Origin: Streptococcaceae bacterium
GTDB lineage: Bacteria; Bacillota; Bacilli; Lactobacillales; Streptococcaceae
Reading direction: 5' to 3'
Length of the DNA: 42,874 nt
Assembly: GCA_031254295.1 (NCBI GenBank)
Contig: JAIRUS010000031.1
Coordinates: 1 to 42,874, forward strand
Positions 14,057-22,923 of the stretch are shown here, in pieces. Within the stretch, counting starts at the first letter, position 1, and each line of letters begins with the position of its first letter. A model generated the notes under the pieces. That model made no database searches and was not told where the DNA came from. It saw only the letters and a list, made by a program, of their open reading frames with translations. Made by a program: the position numbers and the translations under genes.

Positions 14057-16654
14057 TTAATATCTAATTTTTATGCTTGTTTCTGTCGTATGATCGTATA
14101 TCTCAACTGTAGGCGTTCCATCAAGTGTTTTCGACGGATGAAGATTTAATGTACGGCCATCTGATAAATCTCCAGCTTGTGTTCCATTCGGATATGTCCT
14201 AACATTTGTTGGGTTCATTGCTCCAAAATCCTGTGTTGCAGCATCATTTCCTGTTATATCTGATATATAATTAGTTGTTCTTGTCTTCTGATCTGTTAGA
14301 GTTTTATTATCCAATATATTTTGAAGATTGTCTTCTGTAGTGTTCTCAGTGGTATCTACCACAGTTTCACTTACAGTATCCTCAGTTTCCGTCGCGAGTG
14401 CATCTTCAAGCTCGGCTGTCAGAGCGGCGTCCGCTGTTATGCCTGCCGCATCTGATGCACCAAGTGTTTCTGGAGTCAAAAAGATAGAAGCCGCTGTAAC
14501 TCCAAGCATGGTGACACCATCTCCAACTACTCGGAGATAATCTGGGCTTTTCTTATGTCTTCCAGTTGCTTGAGTATTATTTCTTGGACTATCTGTAAGC
14601 TGTGGACCCATTGGGTGCGGTATTGTAAAGTTCCCAGCGCCTCCTGTATCCGCTGAAACTGGCTTCGGTGTGAGTTGGCCATTATCCACTGTAAAGTAGC
14701 GCTCGACAACGTTTTGCTCGATTGTCGGCTCTGCGTAGTAAGCATAATATTCATACCAAGCTGCCGAGCCTGGATCTCCTGCGGCTGCGTAAGTCGCAAA
14801 GGTCGCCATGCCTGACTTCGACACGTACTGCTCCCATGACATATGCGCACTTGGTCCCACCCATGGGTTCGCCGCTAGATAAGCCACTTGTGCAGCTTCA
14901 TAGTCCATGGCGGCCACAATGTCTGGATTATAGTTTGGATTCGCAACTTCTTCTGTTACTTCTCGGGTGACCTGAATTACGGGTGGATTGTAATTATAAT
15001 AGACATTAATTGTCTGGTCTGTCATGCCAAAGCTTCCAGAATAATGTCCGTTCCCGATTAAATCATAATACGCAATATGATTTGGGGCGTCAAAGCTATA
15101 GGGTGTTCCTGCACGCTCTGTATCTGAGTTACTCCCAAGATACACGCCATTTGTGCCATAGAAATTGATGGTGACGGTACTGAGTTTTGTATAATGCCAA
15201 TTTAAAACTGGGGAGTTAGAACTTCCTGTTTCTTCCCAAGAATCTTGAGCATAGTTATCAAAGTGAGACATCGGAATATTTACATCTGCGTCTGGGAACC
15301 AGATAAAATTATCTGTATTATGGAATTGTGTGCCTTGATTATCATAGTAGAAAATCTGACCGTGCACACGTGTTTGCGTGATGAGGTGCGCTTGAAGTGC
15401 ACTCCCAAATAAATCATAGCGCACACCTGCGGAGTAAGGAAGAGACGTGCCTGACATCGCAGGCGCTGGACTGTAGAAGTGATAATCAAAATGTGACACA
15501 AAACCAACACCGAGATAACCTCCATAGGGCAGACTTGACGCACCGTTTAGATTTTGATTACTTGTATCATACTTAATCTTACCATCATCTTGAAGGTTTG
15601 TCGTATTTGGTGTAAGGGTCAAGATGTTATTCAGATTCGTTGTCACACCTTGTCCGTTGTCAATGTCTGTACTGATGAACGAAGCGAGAACTGGCGCTTC
15701 GATTACGGTGCCTGAGAGCACAACTTGATAAAGAATATCGAGTTGATTCGTCCCGTAATACAATGCGACGATGGAGTTACCATCTGCGCCATTTATATTT
15801 TGTTCACCTGTAAAGGCCAATCCTTGCGGCGTAGTCGGATCTGGATTTGTAACAGCTGCCTGCCAAGCGGGGGCGTCGTTTGACACCACCGTGTAAAGCA
15901 TGTCAAGTTTCAGACCTGATAGCGTTTGGCCGACATCGGTGATCCGCCCTGAATCTCCCGGATTGAATGTATAGGCAGTTGCAGGAGTTGTCGGGCCATC
16001 TACGCCAAAGTTCGCGCTTGAAATCGTGCCGAGGGCTGTGCCACGAATTGGGACAACGGTTGTATCATCTGACCAGTGTAACCCATCTGGTGTGAGAAGA
16101 TTATTTGGCGTGATATTTTTTGAATCAATCGTAACTTCTAGATTATCCAACACACCTGAACCTGTCATATCGTTATTAATGGAGCCTGTGACTTTGATTC
16201 CATCTATTTTGGGGTCTTGATTTGGAGAAATGGAAGCAAGGAGATTGCTTGTACTTGTAGTCGTGGGACTGACCGCTGCTGTTTTTGTTTCATCTACGAC
16301 TGTTCCAGTGCCTGTCACACTGGGATCAACCGAAACAACAGCAGGTGTAGAAACTGTAGTACCTGTGCTTTGCGATAGTTCCGCTGCCTTTTGAGCATCA
16401 TTGACAACTGGTGTTGTCAGGACGCTTTGGACAAGCTGATTTGTCGCATAGCTAAGTGGAGAAATTGTCACAGGTTTCGTGATTGGCGCGAGTCCTTTTG
16501 GAACTGGACTTGTCGCCGCAAACACAGGCGCCGTCAAAAATAGCGCCACAGTCATTAGACCGAGCGTTACAATGTATTTTCTAAATAATACTTTCCTTAA
16601 TTTCATAAATACTTCACAATTCCCCTGATCTTGTTTTTCAATTACTTTCATCAT
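14057..16654 (-). CDS. Large secreted MucBP-like protein with toxin-like C terminus
   Basis: An 865-aa protein with a long signal peptide (hydrophobic core about 25-45, cleavage near VFAATSP). A Thr/Ser/Asn-rich region follows, resembling surface adhesins, then a MucBP/beta-grasp-like repeat (about 490-565, from VTINFYGTNG to the Tyr-rich NVYYNY). Next are an Ala/Tyr-rich linker (about 570-640), a hydrophobic segment (about 708-730) and an acidic linker. The final 80-90 residues end DGRTLNLHPSK...TVEIYDHTTETSIKIRY, a style seen at the ends of polymorphic toxins. There is no LPxTG anchor. An immunity-like gene follows directly. Likely role is contact-dependent competition. The toxin activity cannot be read. 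An internal Met17 start is possible but has a poorer ribosome site. Confidence 0.72.
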   Translation of the reverse strand: MMKVIEKQDQGNCEVFMKLRKVLFRKYIVTLGLMTVALFLTAPVFAATSPVPKGLAPITKPVTISPLSYATNQLVQSVLTTPVVNDAQKAAELSQSTGTTVSTPAVVSVDPSVTGTGTVVDETKTAAVSPTTTSTSNLLASISPNQDPKIDGIKVTGSINNDMTGSGVLDNLEVTIDSKNITPNNLLTPDGLHWSDDTTVVPIRGTALGTISSANFGVDGPTTPATAYTFNPGDSGRITDVGQTLSGLKLDMLYTVVSNDAPAWQAAVTNPDPTTPQGLAFTGEQNINGADGNSIVALYYGTNQLDILYQVVLSGTVIEAPVLASFISTDIDNGQGVTTNLNNILTLTPNTTNLQDDGKIKYDTSNQNLNGASSLPYGGYLGVGFVSHFDYHFYSPAPAMSGTSLPYSAGVRYDLFGSALQAHLITQTRVHGQIFYYDNQGTQFHNTDNFIWFPDADVNIPMSHFDNYAQDSWEETGSSNSPVLNWHYTKLSTVTINFYGTNGVYLGSNSDTERAGTPYSFDAPNHIAYYDLIGNGHYSGSFGMTDQTINVYYNYNPPVIQVTREVTEEVANPNYNPDIVAAMDYEAAQVAYLAANPWVGPSAHMSWEQYVSKSGMATFATYAAAGDPGSAAWYEYYAYYAEPTIEQNVVERYFTVDNGQLTPKPVSADTGGAGNFTIPHPMGPQLTDSPRNNTQATGRHKKSPDYLRVVGDGVTMLGVTAASIFLTPETLGASDAAGITADAALTAELEDALATETEDTVSETVVDTTENTTEDNLQNILDNKTLTDQKTRTTNYISDITGNDAATQDFGAMNPTNVRTYPNGTQAGDLSDGRTLNLHPSKTLDGTPTVEIYDHTTETSIKIRY

Positions 16655-16880
16655 CTTACGCCTCTATGTCCTAGTTGCCAAGAACTTCTTACACCAAAGT
16701 TGAATTTTTCTTTGGTGTAAAGGTAATGTAAATCAAGCCAACAGATACTATAGCCCCTTTATTTTCCTGCTTTTGAAGATTTTTGATCGCTATTTTTAAC
16801 TTACTTGGTTATACCAAAATATTTTATAATTTGCGTTCTTATTATCACTGAAATAGCAATAAATAATCTAGAGAATTCAT
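16655..16880. promoter_or_regulatory. Leader/promoter region of the toxin gene with palindromes
   Basis: A perfect 11-bp inverted repeat (TTACACCAAAG at 16689-16699, CTTTGGTGTAA at 16710-16720) lies about 35 bp before the toxin start. A second TTGGT/ACCAA palindrome lies at 16805-16817. Both contain TTGGT-x-TAA, which may be a shared regulator site. No strong consensus promoter was found. Confidence 0.45.
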
Positions 16881-18920
16881 TTAGTATTCTTGTACAAATG
16901 AGTAAACATCCTTCTCTGCTTCAAGGACGTCTCGCACATGGTCTGAGTCTCCTAGATTGACGACGTTCAACTGTTTTTCCTTTAAGGCCTCATAAAGACC
17001 AGATTCTGAGCGATAGCCTAGAGCTAGAACAACTTCATCCGCTGGAATTTGGATAGTTTCTGCACCCTCTTGTGCAAGCAAGATATGATCTGAATCTATT
17101 TCTACAAGTCGAGACTTCGTAAAGCGTGTAATCTCATGGTGGTCAAGTAATTCGAGCATCATTTGCCAGTTTGGATGTGGCGCGCCTTTTGGCAATACAG
17201 TCTCTGCCATTTCAATAATTTGAGATTTTTTGCCGTGCTTGGCCAACCAAATCGCAATCTCAACGCCAACAGTGCCGCCGCCAATGATTGTTGTCAACTC
17301 GCCCGCTGCATCAGCCCCTCTAGCTAAAAATTCTTTGGCTTTCAACACATTTGGCAAATCAACTCCTGCCACTGATGGAATAAAGTCATTTGAGCCTGTC
17401 GCTGTGATAATCAGGTCTGCTTTTGCAAGCTCTGAACTTTCAACATCAATAGTCTTTCCAAGATGTAGCTCAACAGCGTATTTTTCTAACTGTCTGCCCC
17501 ACCAAGCAATCAAATCGCGTCCGCCTTTTTTAAATTCTGGCACAACGCCATAGCTAAAGAGACCTCCGATTTCTTGGGCTCGATCAAATAGCTGAACAGA
17601 ATGTCCTTTTCTTGCCAGTCTCCACGAAGCTTCCAAACCTGCAGGGCCTGCCCCAATCACGACAATTTTCTTACGGTCATTTTCAGCGACTTTTTGCTTC
17701 TCTGCTTCAAGAGGATAGAGATATTCTTCTCCTGCACGAGGATTGACTGTGCAGTGTGATTTTCTATGCTCTACTTGATTGAAACAGCCTTCATGGCAAT
17801 ATTGGCAAGGCGTCACGTCTTCATACTGATCATTTTGGATTTTATTGACAATCTGAGAATCCGCAATAAGAGGACGCCCCAGAGCTACCATATCCAACTG
17901 TTGATTTTCAAGAGCTTGCGCGGCCAAATCTGGATTTGCCATCATGCCTGACACGATAACTGGAATATTTACAACTTTCTTAACTTCTTCCGACAAAGGC
18001 AGATACGGGCCTTCGTTGAAAAAAAGTGGCGGATGCGCCCAATACCAACTATCATAATTCCCGCCATCAACTGAAAGATGGGCGTAGCCATAGCCCTCAA
18101 GCATTTTCGCCACTTGAAGGCCCTCCGCAAAGTCACGTCCCACCTCAAGTGGATCTTGTCTGTCTTTATTGATTTCTGTTTCTTCTGGCAAGATACCTTT
18201 ACGTAAGTCTTTGACAAAAGACTTCAAGCTTAGGCGCATGCCAACGGGGAACTCATCTCCGCAAACGCGATGGATTTCATCAATGATTTCTTTGGCAAAA
18301 CGCAAGCGATTTTCTAAAGTTCCTCCAAACTCATCTTCTCGGTGATTGTAGAAAGACATGGAAAACTGATCCAGCAAGTAGCCCTCATGCAGCGCATGGA
18401 TTTCAATCCCTGCGGCGCCACCTTCTTGTGCAGTCTTGGCAGCTGTTCCAAATTTTTTGATGATGCTACGAATTTCTTCAATCGTCAGAGCGCGTTGTTC
18501 TTTAGATGGATCCCAGCGGTTTGTGATTTGACTTGGCGCCACATAAGAGGCTTCGCTTGTTGTCACAACTGGAAAAATTGCCCGCCCAAAGCCTGCCGTC
18601 AACTGAACAAATAATTTTGAATTATAAGCAGCCATCTTGTCTGTCAGATTTTTTAATCTCTCTTTGAATAGTTCTGGGTTTTGATTTGGCATCGGCATTC
18701 CGAGACTGACATTTTCTACTTCATTATCGACCTTACACAGACTTGTGAAAAGTAAGCCTACTCCACCTTTCGCCCGCTCTAAATAGTACTCTGTCGCGGT
18801 TGGACCGAAAGCTCCATCTTCATAATCATGGACAAAAAGCATCGGCGCTAAGGCATAGCGATTTTTAAGTTCTACATTACCAATTTTAATTGGCTGAAAA
18901 AGTGATTTATATTTTTGCAT
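16881..18920 (-). CDS. NADH:flavin oxidoreductase, 2,4-dienoyl-CoA reductase-like
   Basis: About 679 aa in the two-part layout of FadH-type enzymes. An Old Yellow Enzyme FMN barrel (about 1-335, with IEIHALHEGYLLDQF and NHREDEFGG) is followed by the iron-sulfur cysteine cluster PCQYCHEGC...HC (about 365-390). An FAD/NAD(P) domain starts with GAGPAGLEASWRLA (near 420) and carries a second dinucleotide site GGGTVGVEIA. It should reduce activated C=C bonds. The physiological substrate in a lactic acid bacterium is uncertain; bile-acid or enoate reductases share this layout. Start chosen at 18920 because AAAGGG sits 6 nt upstream; a start at 18938 lacks a ribosome site. Confidence 0.88.
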   Translation of the reverse strand: MQKYKSLFQPIKIGNVELKNRYALAPMLFVHDYEDGAFGPTATEYYLERAKGGVGLLFTSLCKVDNEVENVSLGMPMPNQNPELFKERLKNLTDKMAAYNSKLFVQLTAGFGRAIFPVVTTSEASYVAPSQITNRWDPSKEQRALTIEEIRSIIKKFGTAAKTAQEGGAAGIEIHALHEGYLLDQFSMSFYNHREDEFGGTLENRLRFAKEIIDEIHRVCGDEFPVGMRLSLKSFVKDLRKGILPEETEINKDRQDPLEVGRDFAEGLQVAKMLEGYGYAHLSVDGGNYDSWYWAHPPLFFNEGPYLPLSEEVKKVVNIPVIVSGMMANPDLAAQALENQQLDMVALGRPLIADSQIVNKIQNDQYEDVTPCQYCHEGCFNQVEHRKSHCTVNPRAGEEYLYPLEAEKQKVAENDRKKIVVIGAGPAGLEASWRLARKGHSVQLFDRAQEIGGLFSYGVVPEFKKGGRDLIAWWGRQLEKYAVELHLGKTIDVESSELAKADLIITATGSNDFIPSVAGVDLPNVLKAKEFLARGADAAGELTTIIGGGTVGVEIAIWLAKHGKKSQIIEMAETVLPKGAPHPNWQMMLELLDHHEITRFTKSRLVEIDSDHILLAQEGAETIQIPADEVVLALGYRSESGLYEALKEKQLNVVNLGDSDHVRDVLEAEKDVYSFVQEY

Positions 18921-19006
18921 TTTATCCCTTTGTTCCATTTTTGTTCTATTCTTGACATTGCTTTTAAATATTTTACCACTATATTTAAAATTCTTGAAAA
19001 CATAAA

Positions 19007-19030
19007 AACACTTCGTTTTCCCGAAGTGTT
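19007..19030 (-). terminator. Terminator after the 128-aa membrane protein gene
   Basis: AACACTTCG/CGAAGTGTT form a 9-bp hairpin followed by a short U-run on the minus strand, 23 bp beyond the stop. Confidence 0.85.
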
Positions 19031-19052
19031 CGTGAGTATCATATTTTATCTA

Positions 19053-19439
19053 TTAGAATACTTGCTCTTGCTCCTCTTCATCATCCTCATCAAACTTCAA
19101 TCTGAACAAGAAGATTCCCGCAATAATCCAGAGTACAAGTGCGACAAATGTAATAATCCAGGAAAATCCTCCTGCAATAATAAGCAGAACTCCTGCCACA
19201 ACTGGCTTTCCAGCTTTATTAAGTCTCACGATTAAAAGAATTCCCAAAACAAGGGTTGCAAGACCGATAAGGCCAATAGCAATCGCCACTGGAAATAGTG
19301 CCTTCGTGGTTTCTATGAAATCTTTGCCTTGTGAGCCGAGAATCCCTCCATAAATCATACTAATGATGACAGCTAAGACACCGACAAAACTGAGAATTGC
19401 CGTTATTTTAGCCATTTGCTTGGTTGTTTGTATATTCAT
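19053..19439 (-). CDS. Four-helix membrane protein
   Basis: A 128-aa protein with hydrophobic segments near 12-33, 47-70, 82-100 and 101-117 and a strongly acidic tail (FDEDDEEEQEQ). It resembles small DUF4064-like membrane proteins but I cannot name the family with certainty. It has a strong ribosome site (GGAGGATATTT) and its own terminator, and is separated by 24 bp from the GNAT gene upstream. Confidence 0.75.
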   Translation of the reverse strand: MNIQTTKQMAKITAILSFVGVLAVIISMIYGGILGSQGKDFIETTKALFPVAIAIGLIGLATLVLGILLIVRLNKAGKPVVAGVLLIIAGGFSWIITFVALVLWIIAGIFLFRLKFDEDDEEEQEQVF

Positions 19440-19463
19440 AAATATCCTCCAAACTTGATTTTA

Positions 19464-19970
19464 TCAAATTTCTGAGTTTTTGTCAGAAAGCAAGTCCAAT
19501 TCCATCAAGTAAACAGGATTTGCCCGTTCCCCCAGTGACTTTGTCGCTTTAAGAACTTTATAGCCTTGCCTCTGCCAAAACCTAAGACCCGCAGGATTAT
19601 TTCTCAACACGCCCAGACGAAGCTTATCTCCACCTGACTCTATGACTTGTTGACAGATCTCCTGATGCGCTTGACTTCCCAGTCCTTGGTTTCTTACTTT
19701 TGGAAGAAACAAGAGAAGCCCCAGAAAATAAGTACCTTGAATCGGATAGTTCTCAGCTAGGTCGATAAGGCCTACAAGTTCTGTGCTTTCATAAATCCCC
19801 ATTGTCTGCTTGTCTTTGTATGTCTTGCCAGGTGGTAAAGTATCGAAGAAATCTCTGCTTGCTTCTTTGATATCTAGTTCTCCATTTTCGAGCCTGAGAT
19901 AATCTGTTGAAGACGCAAAAACTTCTTCTACTTCACGAAGTTGTGAGCGCTTAAGAACTTTTAACTCCAT
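19464..19970 (-). CDS. GNAT family N-acetyltransferase
   Basis: A 168-aa GNAT fold protein. The acetyl-CoA loop region is LLFLPKVRNQGLGSQAHQEI (R/Q-x-x-G-x-G/A) and is followed by LRLGVLRNNPAGLRFWQRQGY, typical of this superfamily. It overlaps the end of tmcAL by 10 nt, so it is translationally coupled to it. The acceptor substrate is unknown. Confidence 0.85.
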   Translation of the reverse strand: MELKVLKRSQLREVEEVFASSTDYLRLENGELDIKEASRDFFDTLPPGKTYKDKQTMGIYESTELVGLIDLAENYPIQGTYFLGLLLFLPKVRNQGLGSQAHQEICQQVIESGGDKLRLGVLRNNPAGLRFWQRQGYKVLKATKSLGERANPVYLMELDLLSDKNSEI

Positions 19971-21055
19971 ATAATCGGACGCCTTCTATAGCTTTGCTCT
20001 TTAATTTCAGGATTACCCAGACGATAGATTTCATCTGCACGCTGTGTCACTGCATCCCATGGATGTTTTCCTATTTTCGTTGCGACAGGAATTTCACGTT
20101 TACGCGCCTGAGCTAGCACTTTTTGTCCTTTCTCAGAAAAGCCCAAGACATGGATACTTTCTGGCATCTTAAAATCTCGCGGAATATCGAGCAGTATGTA
20201 TGTCAAGAGCCGACGAATATGACCTTTTGTATAACGTTTTGTATAGACTTGCTCAATCAACTCTGACAAATTTGATGAGCTTTTGATATAAGTTTTGATG
20301 CGCTGTGACAGTTCTTCATTGACCTGATAAATATGCGTCAGCGTCGTAGAAGCAGTAATTTTATAGCGCAAAAACTCCCAGAAATCTGGCCAACCTGTTT
20401 GGGCTGCAACTTCTAAAAGCGCCCAACTTTCGCTTGGTATAAAATCTCTCGCCTGGCTGAAATTCTCACGAATCGCCGTCGCACTGGCAACTTGACCTGC
20501 CAGCTTGGTGTCATTGTAGCCTGTCTCGCGTTTTATCGTTCGCAGTTGAATATTTGTTCCCATCACCGCTTTCGCATAGGCCAATCCTAAGATGTGATTT
20601 GGTGTGCCACCATCAAATCGGACGCCCGCAAAATGTGCCCAAGCCTTCTCTGCCTTTAACGGATAAGCCATTAGCTCAGGAAGCTCAGCCATATAAGCCT
20701 TCATTTCATCCGCATTTTCAGCATAAATCTCAGAAATCCGCTGATAGTCCAGCTCTGACTCGCTCCCGAATAAAATCTCATCTACAGCGAGTTGATTCAA
20801 AATACGAACCGCCCCCTCGGCAAAAAAATCAGCCCCTTGCAAGGCACTCATGACTGGTAACTCAACCACAAGATCTGCCCCTGCGCGCAAGGCCATTTCC
20901 GTCCGCGTCCATTTATCCACAAATGCTGGCTCGCCTCGCTGCATCCAATTTCCTGACATCACGATTACCTTCGTTCCTTCAGCCTGATCCAGTAAGAGTT
21001 GATGCCCATTGTGAAAGGGGTTGAACTCTGCGATGATACCTGTAATTTTATCCAT
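19961..21055 (-). CDS. tmcAL: tRNA(Met) cytidine acetate ligase
   Basis: A 364-aa member of the YlbM/TmcAL family, which activates acetate with ATP to make N4-acetylcytidine at the wobble position of elongator tRNA-Met. The nucleotidyl-transferase motif is intact at the N terminus: GIIAEFNPFHNGH (residues 6-18, with HxGH at 15-18). Other conserved parts are VVELP and GSESE. It has no Shine-Dalgarno; a TATAAT box ends 6 nt before the ATG, so the mRNA is probably leaderless. It is followed by the overlapping GNAT gene. Confidence 0.93.
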   Translation of the reverse strand: MDKITGIIAEFNPFHNGHQLLLDQAEGTKVIVMSGNWMQRGEPAFVDKWTRTEMALRAGADLVVELPVMSALQGADFFAEGAVRILNQLAVDEILFGSESELDYQRISEIYAENADEMKAYMAELPELMAYPLKAEKAWAHFAGVRFDGGTPNHILGLAYAKAVMGTNIQLRTIKRETGYNDTKLAGQVASATAIRENFSQARDFIPSESWALLEVAAQTGWPDFWEFLRYKITASTTLTHIYQVNEELSQRIKTYIKSSSNLSELIEQVYTKRYTKGHIRRLLTYILLDIPRDFKMPESIHVLGFSEKGQKVLAQARKREIPVATKIGKHPWDAVTQRADEIYRLGNPEIKEQSYRRRPIIWS

Positions 21056-21070
21056 GAAAAGATTATAACG
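21056..21070 (-). promoter_or_regulatory. -10 box abutting tmcAL start
   Basis: TATAAT on the minus strand (21067-21062) lies exactly 6 nt before the ATG at 21055, the same distance as at polA and dut. The -35 is weak. Confidence 0.55.
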
Positions 21071-21120
21071 TATGGCAAGCTTTTTCGCTAGTTTGGCTGA
21101 GACGAAATAAATCGGACTTT

Positions 21121-21131
21121 TTGTTATAATA
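21121..21131 (+). promoter_or_regulatory. Extended -10 promoter of the SDR gene
   Basis: TTGTTATAAT on the plus strand contains TGT-TATAAT at about 21122-21130. It would give a leader of about 120 nt before the SDR start. The -35 box is poor. Confidence 0.55.
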
Positions 21132-21257
21132 AATCCTTATTAATTTTTAGACTACTTGTACTCGTGAAATACAGGCGACTTGAAAAATAAACATTTGTAT
21201 GAATATCATTCAAAGCCGAATGCTTGCACGAAGGCAATTAAAAGGAGAAATCTAAAT

Positions 21258-21989
21258 ATGGAAAAACCACTCATTGTTATTACTGGCGCAAGCTCAGGAT
21301 TTGGTGCTGAGATTGCCAAACTTTTCAACAAGGAAAACTATCCGATGTTACTACTTGGACGACGCGTCGAAAAAATCAAAGCGCTCCCCCTTAACTTTGA
21401 CAAAGTCCTTGTCGAAGCCGTTGATGTGACGGATAAAGAGCAATTTGAAACTGCCGTCCGAAAAGCTGAAGCCCTCTACGGTAAAACTGACCTCCTCGTT
21501 AATAACGCAGGTGTGATGCTACTTGGCAATGTTTTGATACAAGATCCAGCCGAGTGGAAACAAATGATGGATACCAACGTCCTCGGCGTGCTTAACGGCA
21601 TGCAAATTGTCCTTCCAGATATGGTTGCCCGTGAAACAGGCACTGTCATCAACATGTCTTCAATCGCTGGAAGAAAAACATTTGGCAATCACGCAGCTTA
21701 TGTCGCAACTAAGTTTGGCGTACACGGCCTAAGCGAAACAGTTCGCGAAGAAGTCTCAGCTAAAAACGTGCGTATTTCCCTCGTCGCACCCGGTGCAGCT
21801 GAAACTGAGCTCTTAACTCATGTCACAGATCAAAACGCACTCGATAGCTACAACGCATGGAAACAGACCATGGGAGGCAAATCAATGGCTCCTGAAGCTG
21901 TCGCCGAAACCGTTAAATTCATCTATGACATGCCACAATCTGTCAACATCCGTGAAATCGACATTGCGGCGACAAATCAGAACGCCTGA
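21258..21989 (+). CDS. Short-chain dehydrogenase/reductase
   Basis: A 243-aa classical SDR. The cofactor motif TGASSGFG is at residues 9-16, NNAG follows in the fourth strand, the catalytic Ser is in NMSSIAGR and the YxxxK motif in HAAYVATKFG. It resembles NADP-dependent YdfG-type enzymes acting on small hydroxy acids or aldehydes; the true substrate is unknown. Start chosen at 21258 because AAAGGAGAAA lies just upstream. An in-frame upstream start adds 26 residues unlike any SDR. Confidence 0.9.
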   Translation: MEKPLIVITGASSGFGAEIAKLFNKENYPMLLLGRRVEKIKALPLNFDKVLVEAVDVTDKEQFETAVRKAEALYGKTDLLVNNAGVMLLGNVLIQDPAEWKQMMDTNVLGVLNGMQIVLPDMVARETGTVINMSSIAGRKTFGNHAAYVATKFGVHGLSETVREEVSAKNVRISLVAPGAAETELLTHVTDQNALDSYNAWKQTMGGKSMAPEAVAETVKFIYDMPQSVNIREIDIAATNQNA

Positions 21990-22000
21990 TCAAACAAAAT

Positions 22001-22029
22001 TTGAAAAATCATTGAAAATTTGTTAATAT
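22001..22029 (+). promoter_or_regulatory. Antisense-RNA promoter of the relic cassette
   Basis: TTGAAA (22001-22006), 17 bp, TAATAT (22024-22029), with extended TGT. It is nearly identical to the promoter at 22351-22379. It reads into the leftover toxin leader. Confidence 0.75.
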
Positions 22030-22065
22030 AAACTTATCACCTTTCCGAGAAGCGTCATTTACCAT
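22009..22065 (-). pseudogene. Truncated type I toxin gene (relic cassette)
   Basis: The 5' leader, start and first 11 codons (MVNDASRKGDK) match the intact toxin at 22461-22589. After GATAAG the reading frame runs straight into the antisense promoter and stops after 18 codons. The hydrophobic part is absent. The junction fits a deletion between GATAAG (after codon 8) and GATAAAC (before the antisense promoter), leaving an antisense promoter facing a toxin leader. Confidence 0.7.
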
Positions 22066-22194
22066 ATGAATAGCTTTCTCATATTGTCTAGAGTGTGGGG
22101 AGTCATATTCCCTTCTCGCTAAGAACGGCTATTCTTAGCGAACTGGACATAACATAAAAAGAAGAATTTATCTCAGATAATTCTTCTTTTTTTA
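22036..22194 (+). ncRNA. Predicted antisense RNA of the relic cassette
   Basis: From the promoter at 22001-22029 to the AAGAAGAATT/AATTCTTCTT terminator with a T-run (22159-22194) gives an RNA of about 160 nt. It is complementary to the relic leader and, with mismatches, to the leader of the intact toxin at 22461-22589. It might act on that toxin in trans. Confidence 0.55.
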
Positions 22195-22350
22195 TCCTAA
22201 ATATAAAATTTGTTATCCATTTGCTGTAAGCCACTAAGAGTGGCAACGCAAATCGCACGTAAAATATTTGAATTTGTTTCAACTAACTTCGTCTTTTCTT
22301 GATAATTAAATTTCTCCAGATTTATTACTTCTCCTCACTAAGATTAAAAC
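22195..22350. other. Spacer between relic and intact toxin cassettes
   Basis: AT-rich. Contains one small hairpin GCCAC-TAAGA-GTGGC (near 22231-22245). No gene or promoter is evident. Confidence 0.4.
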
Positions 22351-22379
22351 TTGAAAATCTAACTCAAATTTGTTAATAT
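22351..22379 (+). promoter_or_regulatory. Antisense-RNA promoter of toxin cassette 1
   Basis: TTGAAA (22351-22356), 17 bp, TAATAT (22374-22379) with extended TGT. It lies downstream of toxin 1 and faces it, as in convergent type I toxin-antitoxin loci. Confidence 0.78.
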
Positions 22380-22402
22380 AAGTTTATCAGAGAAAGGCAC
22401 AT

Positions 22403-22429
22403 AAAAAAGACGAGCCTGCCAGCTCGTCT
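22403..22429 (-). terminator. Terminator of toxin 1 mRNA
   Basis: AGACGAGC/GCTCGTCT form an 8-bp stem followed by six U on the minus strand. The same stem ends the toxin 2 mRNA at 23056-23082. Confidence 0.85.
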
Positions 22430-22460
22430 GTGTCAAAAATTCTCGGTGATAACGTGGGGC

Positions 22461-22589
22461 TTAATCTTTACAATTAAGCTTTTTGATTTCTACTATAAGA
22501 CTAAGTACAATCAGAACAATCTGAAGCGACTCAACTACCAAAAGTAGAAATACCATCTTATCACCTTTCCGAGAAGTGCCTTTTACCAT
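22461..22589 (-). CDS. Type I toxin-like hydrophobic peptide 1
   Basis: A 42-aa peptide: a basic start MVKGTSRKGDK, one long hydrophobic helix (residues 12-34) and a charged end (EIKKLNCKD). The start at 22589 has a strong GGGGAGG site 7 nt upstream; an internal ATG at codon 12, also preceded by GGAAAGG, would give a 31-aa peptide. The size, single helix, charged tail and convergent antisense promoter match Hol-Tox/TxpA-like type I toxins that damage the membrane when not repressed. The 5' leader holds a perfect 10-bp hairpin (CGCTAAGAAT/ATTCTTAGCG, near 22643-22667). A toxic effect is inferred. Confidence 0.72.
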   Translation of the reverse strand: MVKGTSRKGDKMVFLLLVVESLQIVLIVLSLIVEIKKLNCKD

Positions 22590-22893
22590 ATGAAGACCTC
22601 CCCTCATATTGTCTAGAATGTGTGAGGGTTGTATCCCCCTCTCGCTAAGAATGACTATTCTTAGCGAATTGGACATAACATAAAAAGAAGAATTTGTTTT
22701 AGATAATTCTTCTTTTTTATATTTAAATGCAATTTTCTTATAATTTTATACTTTCATTCAAAAAAACTAAAATTTTTGAAACAATTTTATATTTTTTACG
22801 TATATATAAGTAAGAGGAAATTTCCTCTCTGTCAAAATTGCTCAGGTGATTTGACTCCACACATTCTAGAAAGTGAAAAGGGAGGATAAACAC

Positions 22894-22923
22894 ATGGCAA
22901 AGGCCAAATCTCAAGAAAGGTGA
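22894..22923 (+). CDS. Nine-codon upstream ORF of toxin 2
   Basis: ATG with a strong GGGAGG site encodes MAKAKSQER and stops with TGA, which overlaps the next ATG (TGATG). It aligns with the first codons of toxin 1, where the frame is open; a one-base length difference closes it here. It may be a coupling leader peptide or the scar of a frameshift. Confidence 0.5.
   Translation: MAKAKSQER

Larger units (their letters stand above)
22386..22718 (+). ncRNA. Predicted antisense RNA over toxin 1
   Basis: It would start near 22386 and could run to the AAGAAGAATT hairpin with T-run at 22685-22718, covering the whole toxin 1 mRNA on the opposite strand. A shorter RNA ending earlier is possible. The overlap includes the toxin 3' terminator stem. 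Confidence 0.5.
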
